Positions 34,119 to 46,768 of a stretch of DNA of 64,000 bases are shown here, in pieces (positions within the stretch are counted from its first letter, which is position 1; each line of letters begins with the position of its first letter). Source of the DNA: Chamaecyparis obtusa (taxonomy: Eukaryota > Streptophyta > Pinopsida > Cupressales > Cupressaceae). A model generated the notes under the pieces. That model did not search any database, was not told the origin of the DNA, and saw nothing but the letters and a program-made list of their open reading frames with translations. The DNA is taken from NCBI GenBank assembly GCA_027943335.1, contig BSBK01002161.1, positions 1,185,001-1,249,000 on the forward strand. Direction: 5' to 3'. A program made the position numbers and the translations under genes.

Positions 34119-35461
34119 CATAAACTAGATTGACATAATGTACAAATTGAAAACAAAAAATAAAGAATTAAAAAATTGAAGGCAAGATAATTTGCACATG
34201 AATCTAATTGTGAGAAAAGGTAAAACATAGATTTCTATTAATGGGAGGCAAGAAAAAGTTACAATTACAGAGAATAACTCACAATAAAAGAGCAAAAGAG
34301 AACCCTGAAGATATCTTTCAAACTTGCCTTTATATATCAGGCATAACTTGGATTAAACATTAAATCTCAAAATCCTAATCAAGCTAGGGTTAGGTTGCAA
34401 AAGGATAGATCAAATGAATTATATCAAAATATAATCTCTGGCGTGTGTTTTGATCTCAAAAATGATAGGAAGGGTCCACAATGAATGCTCGTATAGTCGA
34501 GAAGAGGAAATCCATGCCCTGGAGGTGACTCTATAATAGCTATGACATTAGAAAGTGTTTTTTTTAGAGTAGAACAACACTTGAAGACAAAAGGAAGAAT
34601 GGAGAGCATCTTGGAATGGAATACATAGAGCTGAGGAAGTTATGACACCACTCTGGGTTAGTATATTCATAGGAAGGTTGTTGAATTAGCTTTGCATTAA
34701 ATATCGATCTCACTTCCTGGTAAAAAATCTTCATAGATGTTGGAAATAAAAAAAGCCATCAATTTGAATGACATTCATTGATGCAGGAGCTTCAGGTATG
34801 ATCGAATGGATGGAATACAAAAATAATCTCCCAATGGGTTTAAAATAGAATCATTGATCATATCAAATTAATGGCTGCCATGTAAGTGCCCCCATGTATT
34901 TACCTCTACAGGTTATTGAAATCCATGAAATACTCCTTCGAGCTCTAAGAATTTTTTTTCTTTGAATCCTTTGTTGATATGGACAATGCATTATACCTCC
35001 CTTGTCCTTTTCTTTCTTCTTGACCACTTGCTAGGATGCCTAAAATATTTCAACAAGTCTCGATTTGGCATTGTAACATCCATATGGTTTAAAGCCATCT
35101 TCATTTTTTATTTCTCTTGGAACTCACTGAGAATTGGAAATTTGTCATCGACCATCTAAGCACAACTTTAAAAAAACTACCAACTATCGACTCAACATTC
35201 ACTTCTTACCTCCTTGAAAGGTTGTTGAAACTAGAAAGAGGCTTCAAAGAGCTTCAAGTACATCACATACAACCAAATCCAAATGAACACAAATTTCCAC
35301 CCCACCTTACTCAAAACTTGCTGAGACATTAGAAGGATCTCATTGAGCTCTAAGAACCAATACTTTTCTTCACTAGTACACGTGTCCACCATTCATTCAA
35401 TTCTTGACAATTTCTATCAGGTATCTAACCATCTACTCACCTGCTTGTTGAACCTAAAAAG
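34119..35461 (-). repeat. 3' LTR of element E, segment 2
   Basis: Continues the left LTR after the LINE. It aligns with about 47171-48510 of the right LTR, including GGCATAACTTGGATTAAACATTAAA and CTAGGGTTAGGTTGCAAAAGGATAG. Open frames inside it have no meaning. Confidence 0.8.
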
Positions 35462-36793
35462 TGTTGGGATTTGGTAACACTGAGAGGGGGGGTGAATCAA
35501 TGTTAGAATACTTTCTAAATTTCAAACAACATATAAAGATATAGCACAAGATAACCATGCAACATAAACAAATATTGAAGAACTCATAACACCATATTTG
35601 TTTTCGAGGAAAACCATGTTAAGCAAAAAACCCCGGTGGGGATGGTACCCACAAATATCTACACTATAAGTATAATAACCCTGTTAAGAGTTCTGACCCT
35701 GTTAGGAGCCAAGTATTACAATAGGCAGGCCATGGTTAAAGGTTAGACCGTATTAGGAGTCTTTTACAATGTGATCCCAATTAAGGAATCAACCCTATTA
35801 GGAGTCTAGCCCTGTTAAAGACAATCAAACCCTGTTAGGGGTGTACAATACATCACCCTGATCAAGAGATTTGAGAGTTAAATCCACCCTCAAGTTCTCC
35901 AAACCTTTCAACTTCAAGTCTGAGATAATTCTATTCTGAAATTGCTTCTAGCCTTCAATCACTGCTAAGAAAGCTCCACCTTGTGCCAAAATGCACAACT
36001 ACTGTTCTTTAAACAATATCCAATGCAACCTCAAGCTCGTATTCCCTTCTACATCTTACATATGAAGTCTCACTACTATTTTCCAAGGAATTCAATCCTT
36101 AAATACAAGTTACAACAATTATATCAAAGTCAACCTTAATAGGATAAATCCTATTTACAAAATATAAATGAACCCATGTGAAGATGCACATGACATCTCT
36201 TACAATGTTACAACATAATAGTTACATCAATTAATCATTTAGATCCATTGATTAAGCTCACATATCATATTACTTGAAACGTGTTCCAAGTCAACCTTCA
36301 AATAGGTCTTTGCCAATTCATACACCATAGCGGACGCCACCTGTACAATCATGATGCCATTGATTGCAAGAAACTCTCAAGCCAGTGTTCAATATGAACC
36401 TCATTTTGCACATCATAACTCAAACAACCATGAGTGCTATCCACAAAGTTTTGCAATAAACTCTGTCAAAACACAGTTACTATCTCCTAAAAACTAGTGA
36501 TTAGTAATTTAGTCATAACTCTGTCAGATCAACTCATAAGTATTTGCAATCATAGATGGTGATCCAAGACATCATTAAAAGTCTCTATGTAAGTGCACAC
36601 GTGTTTATTCTCTTTATCATGTCCGTACAATTCTCTACAACCTCTTCTGCAAGCTCCTGAACAATCCAGACAATAGCATATGTTGCCATCAATGACAAAC
36701 TTTGTCATGAATGCAACACATAACCAATGTAGCATGCCTCTATCATTACTATGATACTCCCCCAGAGGAATACCATCAAAATTCATTCTAACA
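35462..36793. mobile_element. Element G: solo copia-type LTR (1332 bp)
   Basis: Runs TGTTGGGATTTGG...TTCTAACA and interrupts the LTR of E. The flanks are AAAAG (35457-35461) and AAAAT (36794-36798), a five-base duplication with one mismatch; the uninterrupted right LTR of E reads AAAAAGAAACTCC here. It holds the poly-G/C end motif (GAGGGGGGGTGAATC), several CCCTGTTAGGAG boxes and the CCCCGGTGGGGATGGTACCCAC block. No internal region is present, so it is the product of LTR-LTR recombination. By the position of the poly-C end it was inserted on the minus strand. Confidence 0.82.
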
Positions 36794-37363
36794 AAAATAA
36801 TCTCTAATGAGCGCTAAGCACATCAAATCCCCTATCATCTTCATAAGGATTTGAACTCATTAAGGGATGATATTTTTTTTCTAAGAGCCTAAGGAAGCTT
36901 TATAATAGTTTACATAAAGACTTGGACACAAACACAAGAACTTGGAAGGTCAAAAAGGAAAAAAAGGTAATTCAGTGAGTTTCAAGTCAACTACAATAAA
37001 TAAATCACTTAAAACAACATAAGACCATGTGCACATAAGTTATGTCTCTATGTCATCGTGAAAAAGGGCCAATAGATGGGGGAAATAGTTTGAAATTTTA
37101 AAAGAGACTGAGACAGAAGGTGTCTTGGATGGATGGGGCTAATAAAAGATGGTAAAAAGGGACTTGAGTTGATGGAACTTAAGTGAAATAATTGACCGAA
37201 ATGATCAATGGATGATTATAATGTTTGGTGAAAACAACCAAGGAAATGAACACAAGGGTGTAGGGCTTTATCTAGGGTTTCACATAATAGACATCAACTG
37301 GCTAATGGTAACAAAAAATACCAACATTTACAAAAATTTAGATTTGATTCTTGCATGCTAATA
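36794..37363 (-). repeat. 3' LTR of element E, segment 3
   Basis: Aligns with about 48510-49065 of the right LTR (for example GTCTTGGATGGATGGGGC and TGGAACTTAAGTGAAATAAT). It ends TTGCATGCTAATA, matching TTTCATACGCTATTA at the right LTR end. Confidence 0.72.
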
Positions 37364-37715
37364 ATATGATTAATGGCCTTTAGAAATCCATTAGGCATAG
37401 ACTAAAGAATGCAAATGGAAAAGAGGTTTTTACCAATGCAACCTTTTCAATATCCTCTCTACAATTCCTCTTCTATCATTAAACCTTTGCAACCTGAAAA
37501 AAAGATCAAAATTTTCTATCTCTAGGAGGGAAATAGCTTGTGCTCATGCACTTCTTGGAAGACAAAATAAAAAAAACTAACCTACTAGGTATAAATATTT
37601 ATATGGAAAAAACATCAAACAAATCTATTAACTAGATTGTTAAAGTAGTCACCCTTTCTAACTAGCTTATGGATTTCTTCATGCATGTGGAGAACTAGCC
37701 ATGGTAGTAAGAATG
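37364..37715 (-). other. Internal 3' part of element E
   Basis: About 350 bases between the LTR and the insertion of H, resumed at 44875. No domain is visible. GAATG (37711-37715) is the target duplication of H. Confidence 0.55.
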
Positions 37716-38722
37716 TGTTAGAAATAGGGAATACTGAGAGGGGGGGGTGAATCATTATTCTACAAACTTTATCTTTTGCCCAATTATGGATATAACAGAT
37801 TATCTTTATACATGCATAACATAATAAGCTAAACAACATGCATAACAATAAAGAACTCATAACACATTATTTGTTCTCAAGGAAACCCTAGCCAAGGGAA
37901 AACCCCAGTGGGGATGGTACCCACAAAGATCCACTAATCAAAAGTATCTTGTTAAGGATGTTGACCTTGTTAGGAGTCTATTACAAAGATATAGTGTATC
38001 AGTCCTGATTAAGGGACTATAGGCCTTGTTAGAAGCCTCAATCCTATTAGGAGTTGTAGTACAAAATGTGATTACCAGATGAGCCCACTGCCCAAACAAG
38101 TAATGTACAATATACACTGATTACAAAATAGGTTAAGGTACATAACCTTATACTTCTTGAATCAATATCACTTCGTTGCTCTTTCACTATCGCTATTACA
38201 TATGCTTCATATACTTCGCATCATACTTCTACAATTACTTGCTGCTTGTTACAATTACTTCTTACAATTACAATTACATTTACATTTATACCAATAGCTT
38301 TATCAAAGATTTAACATCTAGGATGTCATCCCTTTATATTGTTAAGTCATTATTTTGATAAACAAAATAATCCCTTAACTCTTTACTAGTTCTGTCTTCA
38401 TATTCTGTCCTATCGGCTTCACATTGTCTTCGGTAAAACTATCATAACTTCTTCCGTACATTCTGTACTAACTTGCACTCTGAGATGGGTGATCAATAGA
38501 CATCATATAGTCTATGTTCAAGTGCACAAGCACTAAACTTACTCCAGCCGATGTCTCAAACAAAAACTATAACCAAGTTCACTGGTAAAACACTATCTCA
38601 CACTTAAACAAATTTGCAATGTGCTTTGTCATACTTGCTCTCTGACTTGTGCGATCTTCATGAGGATCATATGTTTCCATAATGACAAAATCTATGTAAT
38701 CAACTCAGCCAAATTTCCAACA
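37716..38722 (-). repeat. 3' LTR of element H (1007 bp)
   Basis: In plus coordinates TGTTAGAAATAGGG...TTTCCAACA. It contains GGGGGGGGGTGAATCA near its left end, CCCCAGTGGGGATGGTACCCAC, and CTTGTTAGGAGT-type boxes. A TTACAATTACTT-rich stretch lies at about 38215-38280. Confidence 0.92.
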
Positions 38723-38734
38723 ATCTCCCCCTTT
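38723..38734 (-). other. Polypurine tract of H
   Basis: AAAGGGGGAGAT on the minus strand, directly before the 3' LTR. Confidence 0.85.
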
Positions 38735-39004
38735 GTCATTGGTGGCAACATATGAGAAAATTGGCTAAGTGTACAACTCAAAATCTCAAAAATGTTCAAA
38801 ATTGTGGCCATAGTATAAAATACATACTATCCTTATAACTCCTCAAAAATTATTGTCTCTAATATAATACTCCCCCTAAGAGTAACAACCCTTATCATAT
38901 ATTATGAATTTTCTTCTATATATCTCTCCCCCTTTGACAACAATGATAAAATAAGGTAGGGAGGGTCACAAAATTGTATCACAAAAAGTTATACCTTAAT
39001 TTAT

Positions 39005-42000
39005 TTATTGCAAAGCTGGTAGGCTTGCAACACAATCTGCAAAATCTATTTTCATGGCTTCTATCTCCTTCTCCCATGATTTCTTAATGGAATCTTCCAC
39101 ATTAAGTAGTGCGCTCAGTCCATAAGAAGCAATTTCACATGCTTGGAGGTTTTCAAAGTTAAATTTATGAAAAGATGTCTTTGCTGAAAGACAATCTTCC
39201 AACTGTTCTTCAATTATGCTCAACTTCATAGAAACATGCTCTCTCAAAAGAGTATATCTTCTCAATTTCCTATCTTTCTCATCTTGTACAATTCTGATTT
39301 CATCATACAATTTTCTAACTTTCTTCTCAACATTATAGACCTCCACATTGGGGTTAGAAAGAAGGTTTGTTTCATTTAGAATCTCTGCTTCCTTCAATTT
39401 TATCTTCTGATCTTCCTCAATTGTCAAAGTTTCTGATTTTGTACACTATATGTACACAGATTTTCCTTTTTCCAAATGATTCCTCAAATCCTTGATACAT
39501 ATATCAAGAGTACTGATATCATTTTTGATGTACTGACTGATGTTCAAAAGCATTCTAGCCTCATAGTTTGCTTGTGCTTTCACTTTAGCAATATCAGCTA
39601 GGTGTGTGAATTCATTATCAAAGGTACTCATTACCTTCTTTTCCTTCTCCATAGGGTTTGCTTTTGAAATTTGTGTGGTCACAATACTTTGTAACTTCTC
39701 ATTTAGTTCCTTCAGACACCCTTCAAGACTCTTCACCTTCTTGTTCTTACCAATTATTTTGTTTAAGGATGTAATCAGTTCCAACTGATCATCATCATCT
39801 ACTTCTTTTCCCAAATGCTCAATCATAGAGCCAATTTGAGTCTTCTTTCCAGTCTCAGGAGTAAGACTGATATCTTCTTTGGTGGGAAGGGGAACTTGTT
39901 CTTCTACAACTGGTGGTTCCACAACTGTGGTCTCTGTCATCTCTTCTTCTTTTGTAGCTTCCTACTCCTCAAAGGCCAAATTGTCAACAATGTTGTCCAA
40001 ATTCTTGAATACATTTTCATCAGTATCCAAGGTGATTTGTGTACCTTCTACATTCATTATTTCATCTTTAATATTAATAACCAGAGAAGAGGGAATGTCC
40101 TCTTGTACTTTCTCACCTGCTTGCTCTGCTGCAATTGATGATTCTACAACATACTCTGCCATAACCTTGATAATTGCCTATTTAGTCTCAGAATTTACTT
40201 CTTCATACCTGCCTCCCATAATCTCAATTGGTCTCCTTTTGGTTCTCAGATGGGTGCTTAGGGCCTTCATAATCTGGTTGAAATGAGCTTCATCTCTTAT
40301 CTCACAAAGCTTCCTCACAATCTTTTCTCTGATAGCTGTCTCTTCATCTGATGCTCTCTTCTTTCTGTTCAGAAGTTTGTTATAAAGATCATCATGTATT
40401 TGTCCTTCAATAGTATCAAACTTCTTTCCAGTCAAGATCATATGCTTCACAACTGCATTCTCTAGATTAAGTCTATCAGTATAATCATAAATATCATAAT
40501 ATTTGTTCATTCTTGCAAAGTCACCATTCTCAATAATCTTCTCATTAAGCTTTTCAACTTTTGGTTTCCAAGCTTTCTTCTTTGTAGTGACATCATCTTT
40601 AACCTCTACAATCTTTCTTGGAATAGGTTGCACTAGAGTTTTATGCCTCTTTCTTGGTCCAGTGGCACTATCCTTAACTCTTTTGCTAGGTGTGGAGGAA
40701 GTGGATCTAGTAGACATCTTTGTTTCTATGTCCTTCTTAAGTACTTCCACTTTCACCTTTACTTGTGGTTCTTCCTATGGTACTGTAATTGATGATAAAG
40801 GAGGGATAGACAAAACTTCCTTTTGTCTAGTCTCTCTGATTGCTGTTGCTGTCTACTTTGCTACCAAAAACTCTCTCTCTATCATTCTTGTATCCTTTAA
40901 GATTTTCTTAATGGTGCTCTCAACTCTCTTCTTAGATTGTTTCTCTTCAATTAGAATCTTTGTAGAGTTGAAGTTCTCCTCAAAGGTTCCAAACCTGTTA
41001 CACTGAGTGTCCAACTTACACTTCAGTAGTCTGCTAACATACTCTTTAGTCTCTACCTTAGATATTTCATAGCCAAGAGGGTCTATGAAATTTGTTCTAG
41101 GCTCTACTGCTTCAATATAGGTAAGGTCAGTATCCACCATAAAACATATATCATCTTTATATTTCTCAACAAGAGACTTAGGGATCCTTGATCTGCTAAA
41201 CACAATAGTCTGAAATGTCTTAATAACAAGTACTGCACTTTCATTAACACTGTCAATAACATGCTTTCTGTATACTACATTAATCCTTTCCATTTTAGTT
41301 TGTCCATCATTCCAATCATTTCCTATGGTGTAAGGAAATCTCCTCAAAAGATGAAAGAACATGTATGTGATTAGGGATGAGAACCTAAACTGTGTATACT
41401 TAGTTTTCTTGATCTTCTCCAAGCTCTCAAACAATTGAATTCTTAGAATTTTACACATATCAACTGGTACCCTGTCAACACACATAAGATAAGCGGCATG
41501 TACCATTCTAGCTACCATGTCATCTTCTCTTGAATTAGCACAAAACTTAGTAGTTAGGATCTTGCATATGTATCTCACATCAACTTGTTTGATCTTGCTA
41601 ATCACAATTCCTCTACCATTATAGGATGAATTAGTGTTGTCAATGACTATTTTTCTCATGTTTTTCTCATTAAAAGGAATAGCTCCAGTCTTAGATAATC
41701 CAGTGACTTCATGAATCAAATTAGCTATAATATCTATTACTCTATCCTCTAGCCAAAAATTTCCATTATGAATTCTACTCAAAACGATCTTAGTGCATTC
41801 TTCATTATCAAATTCATACTGTAATCCATATTTGACAATTTCATTATGTTCCAAGTATTCAAAACCTTGTTTCAGTGACATATCCTAATTGTACATCTTC
41901 TGATATTCATCTGTAAAATCACTATCATTTACTGTCTCTAGTTTGCATCCAAGATAACTCCTGAGATTCTCTAAATGTAACACTCCATTTGGTACGGATG

Positions 42001-42100
42001 ATAATGAAAACCTAGGGTCTTCTTCCAATGGTTCTACCAGTTCCCTTTTCAATTTAGGTCTATTCTTATCTCTAACATTGTGTACTAATGAAACATCCAT
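39005..42100 (-). pseudogene. Long unknown ORF of the non-autonomous element (ORF2), copy H
   Basis: From ATG 42100 to the stop at 39005 there are 3096 nt, exactly 1032 codons in one frame with no frameshift. Six nonsense codons interrupt it and all six are TAG. Several align with Gln in copy D (for example after KMYN and after KSVYI). The block with FWLEDRVIDI, REDDMVARMVH and TQFRFSSLITYMFFHLLRR is strongly conserved with D. Substitutions are mainly Ile/Leu/Val or Lys/Arg swaps, as expected under past protein-level selection. A basic motif (SKRVK...GPRKRHK) and a coiled-coil C-terminus ending SLPALQ are also shared. Molecular function is unknown; a DNA- or RNA-binding or packaging role is a guess. 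Confidence 0.78.
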
Positions 42101-42224
42101 GATTTATTCAAATTCCTTTACTGATTTGAAGATTTGTCAAGTAAAATACCTCAATTTTGTGATTTTAGGGCTTGCGTAGATTCGACACATAATTATTTTC
42201 CAAATCCTTTCAAAATGCTTTCTA

Positions 42225-42437
42225 TCATTGCTCTTTGATCTCCTTGACACTTGAATTCTCTTTGATGATCAAATAATACCGATCATAACCTTTTATTAAT
42301 TCAATCTCACTTAGATCTGTCATCGCATTCAATTCTTTTGCCACTTCTTTCCAAAAAGTTGTCTCTGCTAACTTGCAAAACTTAAAACTTCTTGCGATCT
42401 CGCAAAACATAATATTTTTATTTGTGCTCTTAACCAT
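42225..42437 (-). CDS. Small ORF between gag and ORF2, copy H (70 codons)
   Basis: An intact frame beginning MVKSTNKNIMFCEIARSF, with mixed charge and a K-E-rich end. It is the open counterpart of the broken frame at 1445 in D. It lies about 125 bases upstream of ORF2 and is followed by the telobox-like leader (AGCCCTAA). I know of no matching family. It could be a short accessory protein or a leader ORF affecting translation of ORF2. Confidence 0.4.
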   Translation of the reverse strand: MVKSTNKNIMFCEIARSFKFCKLAETTFWKEVAKELNAMTDLSEIELIKGYDRYYLIIKENSSVKEIKEQ

Positions 42438-42546
42438 AGCATTAGAATATCATAAACTAATTTGCATTAACTATGCAAGAATCAATTCATCATATATCTA
42501 CTTCTATACCAAATCTAAGTTCCTATTCTACTGTAATTTACATGAA

Positions 42547-43830
42547 TTAAGTACTTTGAGATAGGTCAAGTAAAGATTCATTCTTACCTTTCAATACTTC
42601 ACCTTTCTGATTACCTTCAATGTTGAATATGTCTCCTTGATCTGTGCTTTTGATAAACTTCACTTCATCTAAATTACTACAACATCCTTTCTGACTGTTA
42701 CTAGCATCTTCATTTCTTCTTGCATGATTCCTGGGGTTAGGATTAGGATGAAAAACTCTATTGTTCATTCTGCAAAACCTTGATGTATGTCCAATCTTGT
42801 TACATAACTAATGTAAACAATTCCATTGTTTCCATATCTTGGTCCAGGTTGATTGATTTGTGATCTACAGTTTCTAGCAATGTGTCCAACCTTGTTGCAT
42901 CTATAACATACTACTCTACTTCTTCTGTTCATATCTTCAGTAGGTTTCTTATCTGCATTGTTAGTATTCCTAAACATTCTACTATCATCATTATTCTCAA
43001 TAAATTTAGGTTTCCTACAATCAATAGCTCTATGTCCAAAACCATGACAATTGTAACAATAACCATTAAGAGGTTTAAATTGTTTACCTGTGCAATCTCT
43101 CTTCATATGACCAATAGTATTACAAGCAAAACATCTACCTTTGAATTCTCTTTGCATTCCTTTGCGTGATTCCTCTTGCTTTGGTGTTTCTTCTTCTTTG
43201 GGTGTATCTTCAGATTTGTTGATCTCATTAGGCTTCTTCTCATCCATGCTTTCAGATATCTTCAGTTTTGGTTCCTTGCCTTCATCATTTGCTTTGAAAG
43301 TGTTGAATCCAAGACCAATCTTATCATAGAATGGTTTCTAATAGGATATTAGTTCATCAATCTTCTCACTAGTTGAATATAACCTTTCAAGTTGTTGTTT
43401 GGATTGAGTCAGTTCACCTTTCACAATCTTATTGTATTTCTTAAGTTCATCATACTGCAAATTGACTTTCTCAAGTTCAGATGTTACTTTAGAAAGTTTA
43501 GATTTAAGTCCTTCATTTTCAGTCTTTAGACTTTCATTCTCAGATTTTAGATTTGCTTCATTCTTGTCATTTCCATCTTTCAAACTAAGCTTCTTCTATC
43601 TTCAATTCATGCTTAAGGATCTCATTTTCTTTTTCCATATTGTCATCACAATCTTCAATAAAAACTTTGGATTCTTTTTTAGATCTCAGATCTTCCAATT
43701 TGTTTTTCAGTTTCTCAATGAGGTTCTTTGCATCATCATACTTTCTTTTCAAAGTATCTTTTTCAATAGTAAGCAAGTCAATCTATTCAAGAGCTTCTTC
43801 AAGATTCTTCTGTAGTTGATCCATATCCAT
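42547..43830 (-). pseudogene. gag: Gag remnant of H: coiled coil and zinc knuckles
   Basis: ATG at 43830 (MDMDQLQKNLEEALE) starts a Lys/Glu/Leu-rich coiled coil like that of D, then F-Y-D-K-I-G-L-G-F, then knuckles CFACNTIGHMKRDC, CYNCHGFGHRAIDC and CYRCNKVGHIARNC. The fourth knuckle is damaged by a frameshift near 42800, where only its tail can be read. At least two frameshifts and several stops are present. As in D, the usual N-terminal gag core is absent. Confidence 0.8.
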
Positions 43831-43884
43831 AGAGATCTTACTCAAGCTGCTAGGCTTTCCTTGAATGATTCTTTTCCGAGTAAC

Positions 43885-43899
43885 TAAGCTCAGATACCA
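43885..43899 (-). other. Primer binding site of H (iMet type)
   Basis: On the minus strand the LTR is followed by AT and then TGGTATCTGAGC, one mismatch from the standard TGGTATCAGAGC complementary to initiator tRNA-Met. Confidence 0.8.
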
Positions 43900-43901
43900 A
43901 T

Positions 43902-44869
43902 TGTTAGAGATAGGGAATACTGAGAGGGGGGGGGGGGTGAATCAGTATTCTACAAACTTTATCTTTTGCCCAATTATGGATATAACATATTATCTTTATA
44001 CATGCATAACAATAAAGAACTCATAACACATTATTTTCTCACGAGGAAACCCTGGCCAAGGGAAAACCCTGATGGGGATGGCACCCACAAAGATCCACTA
44101 ATCAAAAGTATCCTATTAAGGATGTTGACCCTGTTAGGAGTCTATTACAAACATATAGTGTATTAGTCCTGATTAAGGGACTATAGGCCTTGTTAGAAGC
44201 CTCAACCTTGTTAGGAGTTGTAGTACAAAATGTGATTACTAGATGAGCCCACTGCCCAAAAAAGTAATGTACAATATACACTGATTACAAAATAGGTTAA
44301 GGTACATAACCTTATACTACTTGCATCAATATCACTTCACTACTCTTTCACTATCACTATTACATATGTTTCATATACTTCGCATCATACTTCTACAATT
44401 ACTTGCTGCTTGTTACAATTACTTCTTACAATTAAAATTACATTTACATTTATACCAATAGCTTTATTAAAGAGTTAACATCTAGGATGTCATCCCTTTA
44501 TATTGTTAAGTCATTATTTTGATAAACAAAATGATCCCTTAACTCCTTACTAGTTCTGTCTTCATATTTTGTCCTGTCGGCTTCACACTGTCTTTGGTAA
44601 AACTATCATAACTTCTTCCGTACATTCCGTACTAACTTGTGCTTCGACATCATAGAGTCTATGTTCAAGTGTGCAAGCACTGAACTTACTCCAATCGATG
44701 TCGCAAACAAAAACTGTATCCAAGTTCATTGGTAAAACACCATCTCACACTTAGACAAATTTGCAATGCACTCTGTCATACTTGCTCTCTGACTTGTGCG
44801 ATCTTCATGAGGATCATATGTTTCCATAATGACAAGATCTATGTAATCAACTCAGCCAAATTTCCAATA
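43902..44869 (-). repeat. 5' LTR of element H (968 bp)
   Basis: In plus coordinates TGTTAGAGATAGGG...TTTCCAATA; the final CA has mutated to TA. It is about 40 bases shorter than its partner, mainly through a deletion near 44645. The G run here is 12-13 long. Confidence 0.92.
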
Positions 44870-44874
44870 GAATG

Positions 44875-46768
44875 ATAGGCATACAAAATAATTCTAGAAT
44901 TATTTCCTAATGTTGAGAAAAAAGTTCCTCTTGATGCTTTCCTTCATGCTTTGAATCAAGAAGGACCAAGGGAAACTTGAGGGCATGTTACAGAGATAGA
45001 TTCCTGATGGAATGTCCTCTTAATGGTGTTGGGTCCTAGAAATTATCCTTGACCTTATTGTTTTTCTCTTTAAATTTGACATTTTGATGACCAAGAGGGA
45101 TGAACTCTAATCATGTGGCTGATAGTGCATGGATCTCCTAATGTTGTTGTAACTCACAATCCTCTGATTTAGTAGATGATAGATCTATATGACTGGATGT
45201 GAAGATGGAATAAAAATCATCCAAGAATTTTCAATCTACATCAATCTCCTCTATATATACTTGCATGTCATATAAAGTCCCCATATCACAACAATCCCTA
45301 TGATGGGTTGAAGAAGCAACAAAATCCTTTTTCTGTAATGTTTTCTTTGTTTTGATATCTTATGTATATTGGGGTGAAACCTCATGGACACCAATGTATT
45401 CATCCTTAAGGACAGGGTTGTCCTCATGGTCTTCTTCCTCCTCCATGTCAACAAAAGAGGGAATTTATTCAAATAAGAGGATATGGTCCTCTTCCCCATG
45501 TTCATTCTTTGTCTGCAGAGAGGTTTGCTAGAATACAAACCTCTCACTATCCTCTTGCATCTCCTCTTTATGTTTAGGCTTTGGTTCCTCCTCCTTTGGC
45601 CCATATGAAGGTTAAAAAATAGTAGACTACACCCTCTCCTCCCATTGTAGTTTTTCTTATCCTCCCAACATGACATGTTAGGACCATCGACACTCTAGAT
45701 AATCAGTCCACCCTTAAAGACTGTAATGGTATAAGGCATAGAGATTTGAGTGGGTTAGGATTTTTGCACAAGTGCAGAAGGAGTTTCAACCATAGATTGA
45801 AGGGACTTGAAGCTGAGGAGGCTCACATTGTCTAAAATTGGCAAATTTTCATTAAGAGGCTCTTCTTCATATGATGGATTTGTCAATGTGATAGGTGAGT
45901 GGGCCTTTTGTTCTTGTGCAGGATGTTGTAATGAGGAAGAATTTATTTTTTTGAAGCTAGCAAATTTACACCTAGGAGCCTCGTCATATAGTTGAGTAGG
46001 TAAAATTGAGGCTAGTCTTCTTTAGATGCTTTTATTTGAGAAATCTTGAGCCTCATCTTCTCATATCATACCACTATCTTCCTTGAAAGGTTTTCCTCAA
46101 ATTTCCTTATTTGTGCTTCCAACTCTTTGTCTTTTTCTATTTATTGATCAAGTTGGACCTCTCACTACTGCTCATGGAGATAGGCTTAGTAAGCCATCTC
46201 CTCTTGTTGCATGTCAATCTCTCATTATTTATCAATTTCTTCACACTACCTTTGGATTATCCAATATCATGGATTCTATATCACTAAGTCTCACATTTAT
46301 TTTACTTTGGGAGTAACTAGAGGATTGAGTAGGGGTGGGTGGGTGGTAAGAATATTAAACATTTTGGCCACCTAACATTTTAGATGGATATGAACCAAGA
46401 TATGGTTGTGGTTTAGGTTGATATGGATACTAAGAGGGTGTAGGGATAACACTTTCATGGTATGTGGGAGAAAAATATGTGTTTTCATGAAATGAATCCA
46501 TATTAAAGCTCATATAAGATAAAATTCATAAAAAAAACTTGAAAAACATGAAATATTAGATTTTATCTTTGTACATACTAGCATTAAGACTGCTTGAAAC
46601 TAGTAGATTGATCTTGGATTTTTTATGGTGTTTGAAGAGCTACCTCCAAAGGCTATTTTCACTAAGAAAAACACTCCAATTTTTAGTGAATGATGAGTTT
46701 TGTACTGAATAACCAATGGACTTATGAAATGACTTTAAGGATAGTCCCACTGGTATGCCAAAAAAAAT
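44875..46768 (-). pseudogene. Internal region of element E with decayed gag-like frame
   Basis: ATG at 46501 on the minus strand starts MDSFHENTYFSPTYHES, followed by Tyr/Pro/Gln-rich sequence (YQPKPQPYLGSYPSK) and acidic stretches, with many stops down to about 45251. The composition fits the N-terminal part of gypsy-type gag, but no core motif is certain. The remainder down to 44875 has no recognisable protein. No protease, integrase or polymerase motif was found. GAATG at 44870-44874 is the right duplication of H. Confidence 0.4.
46744..46760 (-). other. Primer-site-like sequence of element E
   Basis: TGGCATACCAGTGGGAC on the minus strand, eight bases from the LTR. It is related to the TGGCACCCACC sites of B and C but more diverged. 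Confidence 0.5.

Larger units (their letters stand above)
37716..44869 (-). mobile_element. Element H: complete non-autonomous copia-like retrotransposon
   Basis: Flanked by perfect GAATG duplications (37711-37715, 44870-44874). Reading on the minus strand: 5' LTR (43902-44869), iMet-type primer site, coiled-coil/zinc-knuckle gag, small ORF, long unknown ORF, polypurine tract (38723-38734), 3' LTR (37716-38722). There are no pol domains. It belongs to the same family as D, with the same gene order and homologous LTRs, but the two are clearly diverged. Confidence 0.93.

Noticed and set aside
36550..36786. Cys-rich frame of 78 codons on the minus strand
   Set aside because: It lies wholly inside solo LTR G, has no conserved metal-binding spacing, and shows no support for being a gene.
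45251..45676. 141-codon Arg/Lys-rich minus-strand frame
   Set aside because: It lies out of phase within the decayed internal region of element E and has no recognisable domain.
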